Assembly (NCBI RefSeq): GCF_004167675.1
Contig: NZ_SEZQ01000004.1
DNA: 64,000 bases
Source: Aliivibrio finisterrensis_A
GTDB lineage: Bacteria > Pseudomonadota > Gammaproteobacteria > Enterobacterales > Vibrionaceae
Reading direction: 5' to 3' (one strand)
The notes under the pieces are model-generated. The model had not been told where the DNA came from. It searched no databases and saw nothing but the letters and a program-made list of their open reading frames with translations. A program made the position numbers and the translations under genes. Shown piece by piece: positions 48,699 to 59,578 of this stretch; positions within the stretch are counted from its first letter, which is position 1; each line of letters begins with the position of its first letter.

Positions 48699-49784
48699 AT
48701 GACTATGTTCAAGAAAACACTTTTAGGTGCTGCAATTGCTGCTGCTACATTAGTTTCTGGCTCTGCAAATGCAGCTATTCAACTAGCTGGCGATGCGGTT
48801 CAAGTATACGGCCAAGCGGCTGGTTTTATGACTGTTATTAGCGATAGTGACTCTGAAAATAGTGCAGGTGCAGTTATTGAGTCTCGTATCGGTTTCCGTG
48901 GTACGGTTGAGTTTGAAGATTTTGCGCCAAACTTAATTTGGCAAGTTGAAAGTGGTGATGCTAACAATAATGGTGCTGGTGCATTCGGTGTGCGTGATAC
49001 GTTCGTAGGTTTAGATTTTGAAGATGTTGGTTCGTTCAAATTTGGTCGTCAACTAGTTGCCGCTTATAACTACGTCGATTGGCCTCACACTAACCCTGGT
49101 TTAGGAAATGTATTTGACTGGAACAATGACCTTGGCGTTACGTTTGAAGACCGTGCTGATAATAACTTAAGATTTGATTCTGCTAACTTCGGTGGATTTA
49201 ACTTCCAAGCGACATTAAGTGGAATGTCAACAACGACAGATGCAATGGTTGCGAGTATTGCAACGTCTTATACTCAAGACTTATTCAGCGTTCATGCGGC
49301 TTACTATACTCGTGGTGAATATACATCTTTAGCAAGTGAAGAACCAAAATATATAATTAACGATCAAGGTCAAGTAGTAGATAATCCAAATTATATAAAA
49401 GGTGGGGCAACAACAACTCATTATGCTAATAATTATGCAATTGTCGGTGGTAGCCTATTCTTAGGTGATGTGACATTAACTGCAGCTTATAAGATGATGG
49501 AAACCGATACAGCTACTGGTAGTAATGGTCAAGATGCAATATCAGCAACTGCTCAATATATTCTGAATAATCAGTGGGTATTTAAAGGTGGTTACTCTAT
49601 GACTACTGATGCAGATCAAGATACAGATAAACTTAAAAAAGAAGATACGGGTGATACAGCAATTACAGCTCGTTTAGGTTATTTACTACCAAGTACTTAC
49701 CTATATATCGATTCTCGTAACTATAAAATGGATAACAAAGATTGGAGTAATTCAATCCTAGTTGGTGCTGAATACTACTTCTAG
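48699..49784 (+). CDS. General (OmpU/OmpC-type) trimeric porin
   Basis: A 361-residue outer-membrane protein with a signal peptide (FKKTLLGAAIAAATLVSGSANA), then VQVYGQAAGFMTV as the first strand, ESRIGFRGTVEFEDFAPNLIWQVESGD, FVGLDFEDVGSFKFGRQLVAAYN (the constriction-loop region) and a C-terminal strand SNSILVGAEYYF ending in Phe, the BAM recognition signal. This is the 16-strand Gram-negative porin fold. From memory, V. cholerae has a chitin-related porin next to ligA, so this gene, or chiP before it, may be its counterpart. Its leader and CRP-like site suggest co-regulation with chiP. Confidence 0.87.
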   Translation: MTMFKKTLLGAAIAAATLVSGSANAAIQLAGDAVQVYGQAAGFMTVISDSDSENSAGAVIESRIGFRGTVEFEDFAPNLIWQVESGDANNNGAGAFGVRDTFVGLDFEDVGSFKFGRQLVAAYNYVDWPHTNPGLGNVFDWNNDLGVTFEDRADNNLRFDSANFGGFNFQATLSGMSTTTDAMVASIATSYTQDLFSVHAAYYTRGEYTSLASEEPKYIINDQGQVVDNPNYIKGGATTTHYANNYAIVGGSLFLGDVTLTAAYKMMETDTATGSNGQDAISATAQYILNNQWVFKGGYSMTTDADQDTDKLKKEDTGDTAITARLGYLLPSTYLYIDSRNYKMDNKDWSNSILVGAEYYF

Positions 49785-49812
49785 TTAGTATAGCAATTAA
49801 ATAATTTTATTG

Positions 49813-49843
49813 GCGAGCGTCAGATTATGATGCTCGCTTTTTT
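49813..49843 (+). terminator. Terminator after the second porin gene
   Basis: A 10-bp stem with one G-U pair (GCGAGCGTCA / TGATGCTCGC) and a GATTA loop is followed by six T. The DUF2057 gene starts 20 bp further. Confidence 0.83.
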
Positions 49844-49862
49844 CATTTATGGAGTAATTAAG

Positions 49863-50627
49863 ATGAAAAAAAGAGTTCAAATATTAGCTCTTGCCTCTTT
49901 ATTAGGATGTTCAGCTGCAATGGCAGAAGTTAATGTGGAGCTGGAACATGATATTCATGTGATTGCAATAAATGGGGAATCTCTAGGTTTTACTCTTTTA
50001 AAGGATAGTGATTTAGAACTAAAAAATGGAGTGAACCAACTTGTTGTAAGAATTGAAAAATTGATTACTTCTGAATATGGAGAAAAAGAAAAATATAACT
50101 CAGTACCAGTCATCATAACATTTGATGCAAGTGATTTAAATCTTCAGTTATCTGCATCTAAGAATATTAAAAACGTTAAAGAATCGGTGGTATTTAATAA
50201 GAACCCTATATTTATCTTAAAAGAGCCACAAACGAAAACTGGATTGCTTGTAAAACAAAGTATTTTACCTAGTGCTGGAGGCTTTACTCGTGATTATGAA
50301 TTAGAAATTGCTCGGTATAATGTGAAGAATAATATAGCACTATCTGATATGTCTGCTGCTGTACTGGAAGTGAAGAATAAAGATAAAATACAAACGGTAG
50401 AGAGCGAAAGTGGTATTAATACCGTAGCAATGGTCGAGCATTGGTATTCAAAAGCATCAGGAGAAGATAAGGAAGAGTTTACCGAATTAGCTTTCCAATC
50501 ACGTAAAAACAACATTAATTTAGACGACGAAAATAACTCTAAAGCATTAGATATGATGGTGCATTGGTATAATGAATCTACCACAGAGCAAAAGAAGAAT
50601 GTTATTTCTTGGCTTTTTGAACAATAA
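49863..50627 (+). CDS. DUF2057 (YccT-like) periplasmic protein
   Basis: A 254-residue secreted protein: signal peptide ILALASLLGCSAAMA, then VNVELEHDIHVIAINGESLGFTLLKDSDLELKNGVNQLVVRIEKL, which fits DUF2057 (E. coli YccT). The C-terminal part carries two similar segments ending in (V/M)xHWYxxSxxEx(K): SGINTVAMVEHWYSKASGEDKEEF and SKALDMMVHWYNESTTEQKKN. The ATG at 49863 is preferred over one 12 codons upstream, since GGAG precedes it and the signal peptide then begins correctly. Function is unknown. It may share the porin transcript by readthrough. Confidence 0.75.
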   Translation: MKKRVQILALASLLGCSAAMAEVNVELEHDIHVIAINGESLGFTLLKDSDLELKNGVNQLVVRIEKLITSEYGEKEKYNSVPVIITFDASDLNLQLSASKNIKNVKESVVFNKNPIFILKEPQTKTGLLVKQSILPSAGGFTRDYELEIARYNVKNNIALSDMSAAVLEVKNKDKIQTVESESGINTVAMVEHWYSKASGEDKEEFTELAFQSRKNNINLDDENNSKALDMMVHWYNESTTEQKKNVISWLFEQ

Positions 50628-50776
50628 GTAATGAAATCCTTGTTAAGGCGTTAAATTAGATAATACGAAACTTAACGCCACTCAATCATTGTAGAATTAC
50701 CTTATAGTGCTAAAATAGCGCATAAATTATGTGGTGCTGACAGATTCAGCTCAACCTCTTCAAAAAGGTAATAACA

Positions 50777-52204
50777 ATGACGGTTAAAACTCGTTTTGCT
50801 CCAAGCCCAACTGGCTACCTTCACGTTGGTGGTGCACGTACTGCACTTTACTCATGGCTTTTTGCTAAAAACCAAGGTGGCGAATTTGTTCTACGTATTG
50901 AAGATACGGATCTAGAGCGTAACTCTCAAGAAGCGGTAGACGCAATCATTGAAGGTATGCACTGGATGGGTATGGAATGGGATGAAGGTCCTTATTACCA
51001 ATCTAAGCGTTTTGACCGTTACAACGAAGTTGTTGACCAACTGCTTGCTGCAGACAAGGCATACAAGTGTTATGCATCAAAAGAACTGCTAGATGAAATT
51101 CGTGCAGAGCAAGAAGCAAATAAAGAAATGGCTCGCTACGATGCAAACCACCCTAAAATTGTTGAAGCTAATGCTGCAGCAAAAGAAGGCGATGCGTGTG
51201 TTATCCGCTTCCGTAACCCTAAAGAAGGTTCGGTAGTATTTGATGACCAGATCCGTGGTCGTATCGAAATCTCAAATAGCCAATTAGATGATTTGATCAT
51301 CCGTCGTACTGATGGTGCACCAACCTACAACTTCGTAGTAGTGGTTGATGACTGGGATATGGGTATTACTCAAGTTATCCGTGGTGAAGATCATATCAAC
51401 AATACACCTCGTCAAATTAACATCTATGAAGCATTAGGTGCTCCAGTACCTAAATTTGCACACTGTGCAATGATCTTAGGTGATGATGGTGCAAAACTGT
51501 CTAAGCGTCATGGCGCTGTATCGGTAATGCAATACCGTGATGAAGGGTACCTACCAAATGCACTAAATAACTACCTAGTACGTTTAGGTTGGTCTCATGG
51601 TGACCAAGAGATCTTCTCACAAGAAGAGATGATTAACTTATTCAGTTTAAATGCAGTAAGTAAATCAGCATCAGCGTTCAATACTGATAAGCTTCTATGG
51701 TTAAACAATCATTACATTAAAACATCAGAGCCTGAGTACGTTGCAAAATACTTACAATGGCACCTAGATCAAAAAGAGATCTCTTTAGAGAATGGTCCAG
51801 CAATTACTGATGTAATTAAACTGGTAGGTGAGCGTTGTAATACGCTGATTGAATTAGCAGAGCAATCTCGCTACTTCTACCAAGACTTTGAAGAATTCGA
51901 AGCGGGTGCAGCGAAGAAACACCTACGTGGCGTAGCAAAAGAGCCGCTAGAGTTAGCATTAGCAAAAGTTGAAGCTCTAGAAGAGTGGACAACTGAAAAC
52001 CTTCACAATGTGATTGAAGAAGTATGTGCTGAGCTAGAAATTGGCATGGGTAAAATAGGTATGCCATTACGTGTTGCTGTTACTGGTGGCGGTCAATCTC
52101 CATCGGTTGACGCAGTAATGCAAATGATTGGTAAAGAGCGTGTTGTTGCTCGTATCAAGATGGCTTTAGCATTCATCGCAGACCGTGAAGCTAACGCTCA
52201 ATAA
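50777..52204 (+). CDS. gltX: Glutamyl-tRNA synthetase
   Basis: A 475-residue class I aminoacyl-tRNA synthetase. The HIGH-type motif is in RFAPSPTGYLHVGGART (His16) and the KMSKS-type motif is KLSKRHGAVSV (about residue 240). The C-terminal anticodon-binding domain is complete (GMPLRVAVTGGGQSPSVDAVMQMIGKE). A good AAAAGGTAA ribosome site precedes the ATG. It is monocistronic; a palindromic repeat begins at the stop codon and a terminator follows. Confidence 0.98.
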   Translation: MTVKTRFAPSPTGYLHVGGARTALYSWLFAKNQGGEFVLRIEDTDLERNSQEAVDAIIEGMHWMGMEWDEGPYYQSKRFDRYNEVVDQLLAADKAYKCYASKELLDEIRAEQEANKEMARYDANHPKIVEANAAAKEGDACVIRFRNPKEGSVVFDDQIRGRIEISNSQLDDLIIRRTDGAPTYNFVVVVDDWDMGITQVIRGEDHINNTPRQINIYEALGAPVPKFAHCAMILGDDGAKLSKRHGAVSVMQYRDEGYLPNALNNYLVRLGWSHGDQEIFSQEEMINLFSLNAVSKSASAFNTDKLLWLNNHYIKTSEPEYVAKYLQWHLDQKEISLENGPAITDVIKLVGERCNTLIELAEQSRYFYQDFEEFEAGAAKKHLRGVAKEPLELALAKVEALEEWTTENLHNVIEEVCAELEIGMGKIGMPLRVAVTGGGQSPSVDAVMQMIGKERVVARIKMALAFIADREANAQ

Positions 52205-52271
52205 TACCAATGCCATTGATTATCTGATTTTCCTACGTAATAAATAGGTCATCTAATTATTAGATTGGTAT
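52204..52271. repeat. Palindromic intergenic repeat with ATACCAAT ends
   Basis: A 68-bp element begins with ATACCAAT and ends with the exact complement ATTGGTAT; the arms are partly complementary further inside (CCTA ... TAGG). It starts at the gltX stop codon. Its form and my memory of similar sequences in Aliivibrio suggest a dispersed REP/MITE-like repeat, but no second copy is in this window. Confidence 0.5.
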
Positions 52272-52290
52272 AAAAACAAATTATATAAAT

Positions 52291-52326
52291 AAAGCCGTTG
52301 AACTAACCGTCCAGCGGCTTTTTTTG
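52291..52326. terminator. Terminator between gltX and the pseudogene
   Basis: AAAGCCGTTG pairs with CAGCGGCTTT (one G-U) and is followed by a T-run; it overlaps the 3' end of the opposite-strand pseudogene. Confidence 0.7.
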
Positions 52327-53086
52327 TTTACTGTTCTTTAGCCAATGACTAGAGCGCAGAGTTATCGCAAGAACAACCATAGCAATGATAATTAGGATTA
52401 GAATAAATAAGTATTTATTTTGATTGGAATTTAGTTGTTGATTAGCTTGTTTTTGTAAAGTTTCAATCAACGCCCCTTCTGTTTTAATTACACTATTTTG
52501 AAATTCAAGTGCTTCGTGGGCTTTTCGAGTATTTTTAGCGTAAATTAGATCTAGAGTTTCTCGATACTTTTTTTGAGCTTCTAGCGCTTCTTTATAGTCT
52601 AGAGTAAGTTCTTGAATTTTTGATTGTAATAAAATAATTACCGAGAGCAAGATTAGTTTTGCACTGCTTTAACAAGAGTAATGCATCTAAATCAGGATCA
52701 TTGAGTGTTGCTGCCGTGATTTGTGCTAGCTTAATGGTAGCGAGGGTCTTTTCTTGTTCTCCTTCATCATCAAGATCCATTGATTTTAGAATCAACCATT
52801 CAAGGTTTTCATAAGGATTTTTACTGTTCTCAGAGGTTTGATGGGTATAACTATCCCCACGGCGCGTGACAAAACCATGAATGCGGGTCGCGACATAAAT
52901 ACGTTCAGCACTGGGAGATATCGTTAAATATACCTCTTTAAGCATAGCTAATGCGCTGTGTGGAGAGGCGACTCTATTGTGATGATATTGTTTCTGCTAC
53001 TCTTCATCCTCCATTTGTGTTTTAGCGGATAAAGAAAAGCTTATTAGCAGTAAGCCACTAATAAGAAAGCCAAATTTTCTTAGCAT
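52303..53086 (-). pseudogene. Decayed exported coiled-coil/membrane protein gene
   Basis: Read on the minus strand, an ATG at 53086 opens a signal peptide (LRKFGFLISGLLLISFSLSA) that runs into an in-frame TAG after 29 codons. The same frame continues with helical, TPR-like sequence (NPYENLEWLILKSMDLDDEGEQEKTLATIKLAQ) to about 52620, where a five-A run shifts the frame; with four A the next frame continues as IQELTLDYKEALEAQKKY, a coiled coil and one membrane segment (YLFILILIIIAMVVLAITL), and ends after a short basic tail. The shape is that of periplasmic-TPR, membrane-anchored signalling proteins (e.g. GGDEF proteins) lacking an output domain. Two lesions argue for a true pseudogene. Confidence 0.7.
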
Positions 53087-53174
53087 AATATATAATTAGT
53101 ATTTTGTTCTGATTGTATAGAAAGAATATCGCAAGAGAAGGAGGAAAACGAGGGGGCATAACTCAAAAAGAAAA

Positions 53175-53198
53175 GAAACCACATAAAGCTGTGATTTC
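53175..53198 (-). terminator. Terminator of flgT
   Basis: On the minus strand GAAATCACA and TGTGGTTTC pair (one G-U) with a 6-base loop, followed by a T-rich stretch. Confidence 0.7.
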
Positions 53199-53224
53199 TT
53201 TTCTAAGAAAAGACGTCATTGAAT

Positions 53225-54361
53225 CTATTGAATGTCGACTTTATGCATTACATCCCCAATTTGGATACTGTTAAGTAATTGTGGTTGGTCGATAGTTAGT
53301 TCAGCATTTTGCTCATACACACGAGCAACGGTTAATGTAATTTCTGTTTTAGATACTTTATTACGCGGCAAACCGTTTTGGTCAATAAATGATCCAGTAT
53401 GCCAAAGTTCTAATTTATCGCCTTTCTTAACGCCGTGGATGCGACCTAGATCCATTGATATACGATTATTATTGATGCTGACAATTTGAGGTAGCGTCAT
53501 TTTACATGCGAATTGGTTTTCCAAATCAAGCATCATATCTCGGTTAACTCTAAGCACCATTTCACCGAAAGCTGAAGTCCAAAAACGAGCACTTTGAGTA
53601 TCAACTTCACTGGTTTTAGGGAAGTCCCACTGTGCGACTTCACGGTAATTATTGTTATAAACGGTTTGGCCTGTTTTGCCATCTAATACAGCAACTTCAA
53701 TGGCAAATTGTCTATTTATCGTGTCTTTTTTAAGTAAGTTTTGCTCAACAGTCGCACTTAAATCGGTGATGTTTCCTGAAAAAATGTATTGTGCGCCATG
53801 ATCATCAGCAATCATTTTGACAACGTCTGGTTGACGCTTATCAATACGAATATGAGAAGTACCAACAGAAACAAAGCTTTGTGATTCTTTATCTAGTTGG
53901 CGTGAAAAGACCGTACTTAGATCTTCACCTAGTTGATATACCTTACCCATTACCGCTTGTTGCGGAGAGTCGATTGTGATCTCACTGGTCATAAAGGTTT
54001 TCTTATATTGCCCAATATGGCAACTGTTTGCCGAAGGGTAGATGTCAATTCGAGTTGTAATATAGATCTTACCGTTTGTCTTCTTCTCTTTTATTACTTC
54101 AATACTGCGAATTTCACTTCCACTGAACTGATAGTGCTTTTCATCATTTTCTAAAAAGGTTTTTAAATCTTTTAAGCGGCTAATATCAGCCCCTGAAAAC
54201 AGCATCGCTTGGTAAGCGGCATCTTCTAGTGCGTGTGTTCTTGCCGCACTTTTGCTAGTTAATACACTTGCAGAGCCAGTTACTTCAAACCACTCAGCCT
54301 TTGAAGGTAGTGCGTAACTCATTGTTAATATTGAGGTAAGTAATAATAATATATTTTTCAT
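53225..54361 (-). CDS. flgT: Flagellar H-ring protein FlgT
   Basis: A 378-residue periplasmic protein that forms the H ring around the LP rings of the Vibrio polar flagellum and is needed for stator assembly. It has a signal peptide (ILLLLTSILTMSYALPSKA), an N-terminal domain with WFEVTGSASVLTSKSAARTHALEDAAYQAML, a middle domain with two Cys-containing strands (SCHIGQYKKTF, FACKMTLP) and a C-terminal domain with GRIHGVKKGDKLELWHTGSF. Length and context (opposite flgO-flgP) match Vibrio FlgT. A sigma-54-like promoter lies upstream on the minus strand. Confidence 0.92.
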   Translation of the reverse strand: MKNILLLLTSILTMSYALPSKAEWFEVTGSASVLTSKSAARTHALEDAAYQAMLFSGADISRLKDLKTFLENDEKHYQFSGSEIRSIEVIKEKKTNGKIYITTRIDIYPSANSCHIGQYKKTFMTSEITIDSPQQAVMGKVYQLGEDLSTVFSRQLDKESQSFVSVGTSHIRIDKRQPDVVKMIADDHGAQYIFSGNITDLSATVEQNLLKKDTINRQFAIEVAVLDGKTGQTVYNNNYREVAQWDFPKTSEVDTQSARFWTSAFGEMVLRVNRDMMLDLENQFACKMTLPQIVSINNNRISMDLGRIHGVKKGDKLELWHTGSFIDQNGLPRNKVSKTEITLTVARVYEQNAELTIDQPQLLNSIQIGDVMHKVDIQ

Positions 54362-54378
54362 TGCTGATATCTGCCAAA

Positions 54379-54395
54379 TGGGTATGAAATTTGCT
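54379..54395 (+). promoter_or_regulatory. Possible sigma-54 promoter for flgO-flgP
   Basis: GG (54381-54382) and GC (54393-54394) are spaced 10 bp as in -24/-12 elements, with TTTGCT at -12. The -24 flank is poor, so this is tentative. Confidence 0.3.
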
Positions 54396-54449
54396 AACTA
54401 ATATTTGTTGATTGATAAAAGTACTTACAAATTGCGTTTCATAAACTAC

Positions 54450-54466
54450 TGCAAGTTTTGTTCCTA
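54450..54466 (-). promoter_or_regulatory. Possible sigma-54 promoter for flgT
   Basis: On the minus strand AGGAACAAAACTTGCA keeps GG and GC exactly 10 bp apart and a perfect TTGCA -12 element; consensus TGGCACNNNNNTTGCA. It is about 90 bp upstream of flgT. Confidence 0.5.
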
Positions 54467-54523
54467 GTTTGAATTTGACGCTTAACCAATAAGTATATTA
54501 AAACATTATCTGGAGATAATAGA

Positions 54524-55159
54524 ATGAGAGTATTAGTTGTAATCCTGCTATCAATGGTGATGAGTGCGTGCGCCTACTCACCAATTTATAATGGTAAAGA
54601 ACCTTATAATGGCAGTCCTTTTATGTTGGCGGATACGCCGAGACATACCATGGATTACTTCATTGAAAGTTTAACTGAACAGCTAGTAACATCAAATACG
54701 ACGTTATCTGCTCGTTCACCCATTGCCATTACGTCTTTTGTTGATTTGCAACAAATGGATCAAACAAACTGGTTAGGCAATTCAGTTACTGAGAGCTTTA
54801 TTTTCCAGCTTCAGCGCCGTGGCTTTAAAGTTATTGATTATAAAACAACGGGCAATATCCGAGTTACTCAACAGGGTGATTTTGCTTTTAGCCGTGATTG
54901 GAAAGAATTAGTTCAAGAGCAGCAAGTTGATTACGTACTAACGGGTACAATGCTTCGCCAAGATGGCGGGGTGTTAATTAACGCTCGTGTTATTGGTATG
55001 CAAACTCGAGTTGTTGTCGCATCGGCACAAGGGTTCCTTCCGGCGGATAGAATTGGCCGTGATTTAGACACGCTAAATACAGTGCGTATGGAAGATGGTG
55101 TGATTATTCGTTCTGATGTTCAAAAAGCAGAGCGTCATACCATTATCCTACGTCCATAG
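54524..55159 (+). CDS. flgO: Flagellar outer-membrane lipoprotein FlgO
   Basis: A 211-residue protein with a lipobox (LSMVMSACAYS, Cys16) and the FlgO domain: ARSPIAITSFVDLQQMDQTNWLGNSVTESFIFQLQRRGFKVIDYK, then QQVDYVLTGTMLRQDGGVLINARVIGMQTRVVVASAQGFLP. FlgO is an outer-membrane protein required for full motility in V. cholerae. flgP starts 11 bp downstream with AGGAG, so the two form an operon. It is divergent from flgT. Confidence 0.93.
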   Translation: MRVLVVILLSMVMSACAYSPIYNGKEPYNGSPFMLADTPRHTMDYFIESLTEQLVTSNTTLSARSPIAITSFVDLQQMDQTNWLGNSVTESFIFQLQRRGFKVIDYKTTGNIRVTQQGDFAFSRDWKELVQEQQVDYVLTGTMLRQDGGVLINARVIGMQTRVVVASAQGFLPADRIGRDLDTLNTVRMEDGVIIRSDVQKAERHTIILRP

Positions 55160-55170
55160 GAGAAGCAGAT

Positions 55171-55602
55171 ATGAAACATTGGTTTTTATTAGCTCTATTA
55201 GTATTAGTTGGTTGCCAACCAATTGGTGTCATGCGTGAAAGCGATCACTTGACCGCGGTCGGTTACGCTAGCATTAGTGAGCAAGCTGGAAAAAATATGG
55301 ATGAAAAACGCATGCGTGCAATGCGTGCTTCTAAGGTTGATGCTTATAGAGAGTTAGCTGAGCAAGTGTATGGTATGCGTATCAGCGGCAAAGTTGAGAT
55401 GAATGATCAACAGCTAGGAGAGGAAACAACCTCTGCTGGTGTTGATGGTATTATTCGCGGAGCTGAAGTGGTAAGAACTTACCCCGTTGGCGACAGTTAT
55501 GTAACTGAATTAAAATTAGATTTGAAAAAGATGGAACGCATGAAAAACCAAGGCCAGGTTTATGATGTACCGTCAACTCAACGAAGAACAACGTTATTTT
55601 AA
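55171..55602 (+). CDS. flgP: Flagellar outer-membrane lipoprotein FlgP
   Basis: A 143-residue lipoprotein with lipobox LLVLVGCQP (Cys15) and an LPP20/FlgP-type domain: EKRMRAMRASKVDAYRELAEQVYGMRISGKVEMNDQQLGEETTSAGVDGIIRGAEVVRTYPVGDSYVTELKLDLKKM. FlgP is needed for motility and, in V. cholerae, colonisation; in related systems it forms outer-membrane discs at the flagellum base. It is second in flgOP and is followed by a terminator. Confidence 0.93.
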   Translation: MKHWFLLALLVLVGCQPIGVMRESDHLTAVGYASISEQAGKNMDEKRMRAMRASKVDAYRELAEQVYGMRISGKVEMNDQQLGEETTSAGVDGIIRGAEVVRTYPVGDSYVTELKLDLKKMERMKNQGQVYDVPSTQRRTTLF

Positions 55603-55653
55603 TTAATGGTGATAAACACGGTTAGTTAGAAACTCTCATTCGACATAACGATT

Positions 55654-55686
55654 GCCCTTAGTGCTTAAAGTGCTGAGGGCTTTTTA
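55654..55686 (+). terminator. Terminator after flgOP
   Basis: An 8-bp stem (GCCCTTAG / CTGAGGGC, one G-U) is followed by TTTTT. Confidence 0.75.
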
Positions 55687-55703
55687 AAAGGATCATAGCT
55701 TTA

Positions 55704-55743
55704 TCTGTAAGGTTGTAATAAATTCTGTGTAATCCCCATTTTA
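55704..55743. repeat. Left copy of a related flank sequence around the metalloprotease gene
   Basis: TCTGTAA, a 9-base insert, then ATAAATTCTGTGTAAT and CCATTT resemble in order the sequence just after the metalloprotease gene (58268-58298). See that entry. Confidence 0.35.
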
Positions 55744-55765
55744 ATTTTTAGAAGTATGTTAATTT

Positions 55766-58261
<2,496 letters not shown>

Positions 58262-58586
58262 TCGAGTTCTGTAAATAATTCGGTGTAATTACCATTTACA
58301 GATGTTTTTTCAAACGGTCTTCAAATTCGATTATAAACCGATTCATAGCTGCTCTCTAGCTATGGATTGGTTTCGACCAATTTCCGTCTTACTCTTAAGT
58401 GATTTTTCTGCGCAATACCGTGTTTACGAATAGGGTTATTTGATTGCAGAATTGACAATTAGCTTTAATGGAATCCAACCCTGGTATGGAATCAACTGGT
58501 TGGCATTATGACCCAATAATAGGCACAACAGTGTAATATGGAGAGCACTGTAGATATTAATTGGGCATTGGGAATAACGAAGGAGG
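58262..58586. other. Gap between the metalloprotease gene and flgN; possible mobile-element remnant
   Basis: A 325-bp noncoding gap. Its left end resembles the sequence upstream of the metalloprotease gene. It includes a small hairpin ATTGGTTTCGACCAAT (58365-58380). On the minus strand short reading fragments (such as NRFIIEFEDRLKK and, in another frame, NGNYTELFTELD) are broken by stops and a frameshift, which is what a decayed transposase end might look like. No intact gene is present. Confidence 0.4.
58268..58298. repeat. Right copy of the related flank sequence
   Basis: TCTGTAA followed by ATAATTCGGTGTAAT and CCATTT, in the same orientation and order as 55704-55743. The two bracket the metalloprotease gene almost exactly (left copy ends 22 bp before its start, right copy begins 6 bp after its stop). 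Confidence 0.35.
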
Positions 58587-59015
58587 TTATGCTTTTATGT
58601 TAGTACCTAACGTGGTGATGTTACGAGTTTGACCTTCAGCGGTATAGGTCATGCCATTTTTACCACGGCTTTGTTGCATCAGGTTATTTAGTTTATTAAA
58701 GCTAAGTTGTGCACGTTGCAGTGCCTCACCGTTTACTGCGTTTTCTTCTTTACAGTCATGAATGATGGATTTAATTTCCGTCACTTTTTCTGTTAGTGTA
58801 TTGTCTTCAGAGAGAAGCTGTCTTTCTGCATGGCTGCCTAATAGCTGATCATATTGGCGCAGTTGGTTTAGTAAGCCAAGTTTGTCGTGAGCAATACTTT
58901 CCATTTCTGCTGGTTTTCTACTGGCAATAGCATGCTTCTCTCGATTCAGTACTGTCGAAAGAGACAAAGCAACACTGCGTTGCAGATCCAATAATTCAGT
59001 TAATGTTTGAGCCAT
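58587..59015 (-). CDS. flgN: Flagellar hook-filament junction chaperone FlgN
   Basis: A 142-residue helical cytosolic protein (AQTLTELLDLQRSVALSLSTVLNREKHAIASRKPAEMESIAHDKLGLLNQLRQYDQLLG) of the FlgN family, the export chaperone for FlgK and FlgL. Long coiled helices and a disordered tail are as expected, and the length is that of E. coli FlgN (138). It follows flgM by 52 bp in the same direction, as in all vibrios, and should be transcribed from the sigma-28-type promoter ahead of flgM. Confidence 0.88.
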   Translation of the reverse strand: MAQTLTELLDLQRSVALSLSTVLNREKHAIASRKPAEMESIAHDKLGLLNQLRQYDQLLGSHAERQLLSEDNTLTEKVTEIKSIIHDCKEENAVNGEALQRAQLSFNKLNNLMQQSRGKNGMTYTAEGQTRNITTLGTNIKA

Positions 59016-59067
59016 ATTCTCTCAATATTTATTAGGTTAGCGCTAGATGAGTAACCAGCCTAGGTAA

Positions 59068-59379
59068 TTATAGGCCGGCTAATTCATCTTCAAATTTAAT
59101 CATGTTGTCTGCTAGGCGCTCAGGGTCAACAGAATAAGATCCATTTGCGATAGCTGCTTTAATTGCGGCAACCTTGTCTTCGTTAAACGAAGGCTCTGTT
59201 GCTAGTTGTTGGTGCATTTGGCCAATTTCTTTACCTTGATTACTTAAAGAAACCGCATCCATTTTCGCAGGCATTGCAGGTGTTGAATTTACAGGTGACT
59301 TATCACCAGAATCAACACGAGCTTGATTGCGTAATGTTGCCATTGCTTGGCTAGCACGTAGTTGGTCAATACTTGTCAT
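59068..59379 (-). CDS. flgM: Anti-sigma-28 factor FlgM
   Basis: A 103-residue protein with a disordered N-terminal half and the C-terminal FliA-binding helices (KVAAIKAAIANGSYSVDPERLADNMIKFEDELAGL), the best-conserved part of FlgM. It holds sigma-28 inactive until it is exported through the finished hook. A near-consensus sigma-28 promoter lies about 45 bp upstream, giving the known negative feedback loop. flgN follows. Confidence 0.93.
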   Translation of the reverse strand: MTSIDQLRASQAMATLRNQARVDSGDKSPVNSTPAMPAKMDAVSLSNQGKEIGQMHQQLATEPSFNEDKVAAIKAAIANGSYSVDPERLADNMIKFEDELAGL

Positions 59380-59423
59380 ATATTCAAGCCTTTTAGCCGG
59401 GTTAATACATTTCTCTAATCTAT

Positions 59424-59450
59424 CTATCGGCTGTCAAAAAAATAACTTAA
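59424..59450 (-). promoter_or_regulatory. Sigma-28 (FliA) promoter of flgM-flgN
   Basis: On the minus strand TTAAGTTA, 11 bp, then GCCGATAG: against TAAAGTTT-N11-GCCGATAA the -10 matches 7 of 8 and the spacing is exact. It is about 45 bp upstream of flgM. Confidence 0.82.
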
Positions 59451-59578
59451 GCAAATAATGAATATTTTTGACGCTTTTTTCATTATTTTCAGTTGTGGAA
59501 AAACTAAGCATAAATAGTGCCACAAAAAAGATATCGGCATTGTTTGCAGATAGTTTAGAAAATAAAAGCGATTATTTG

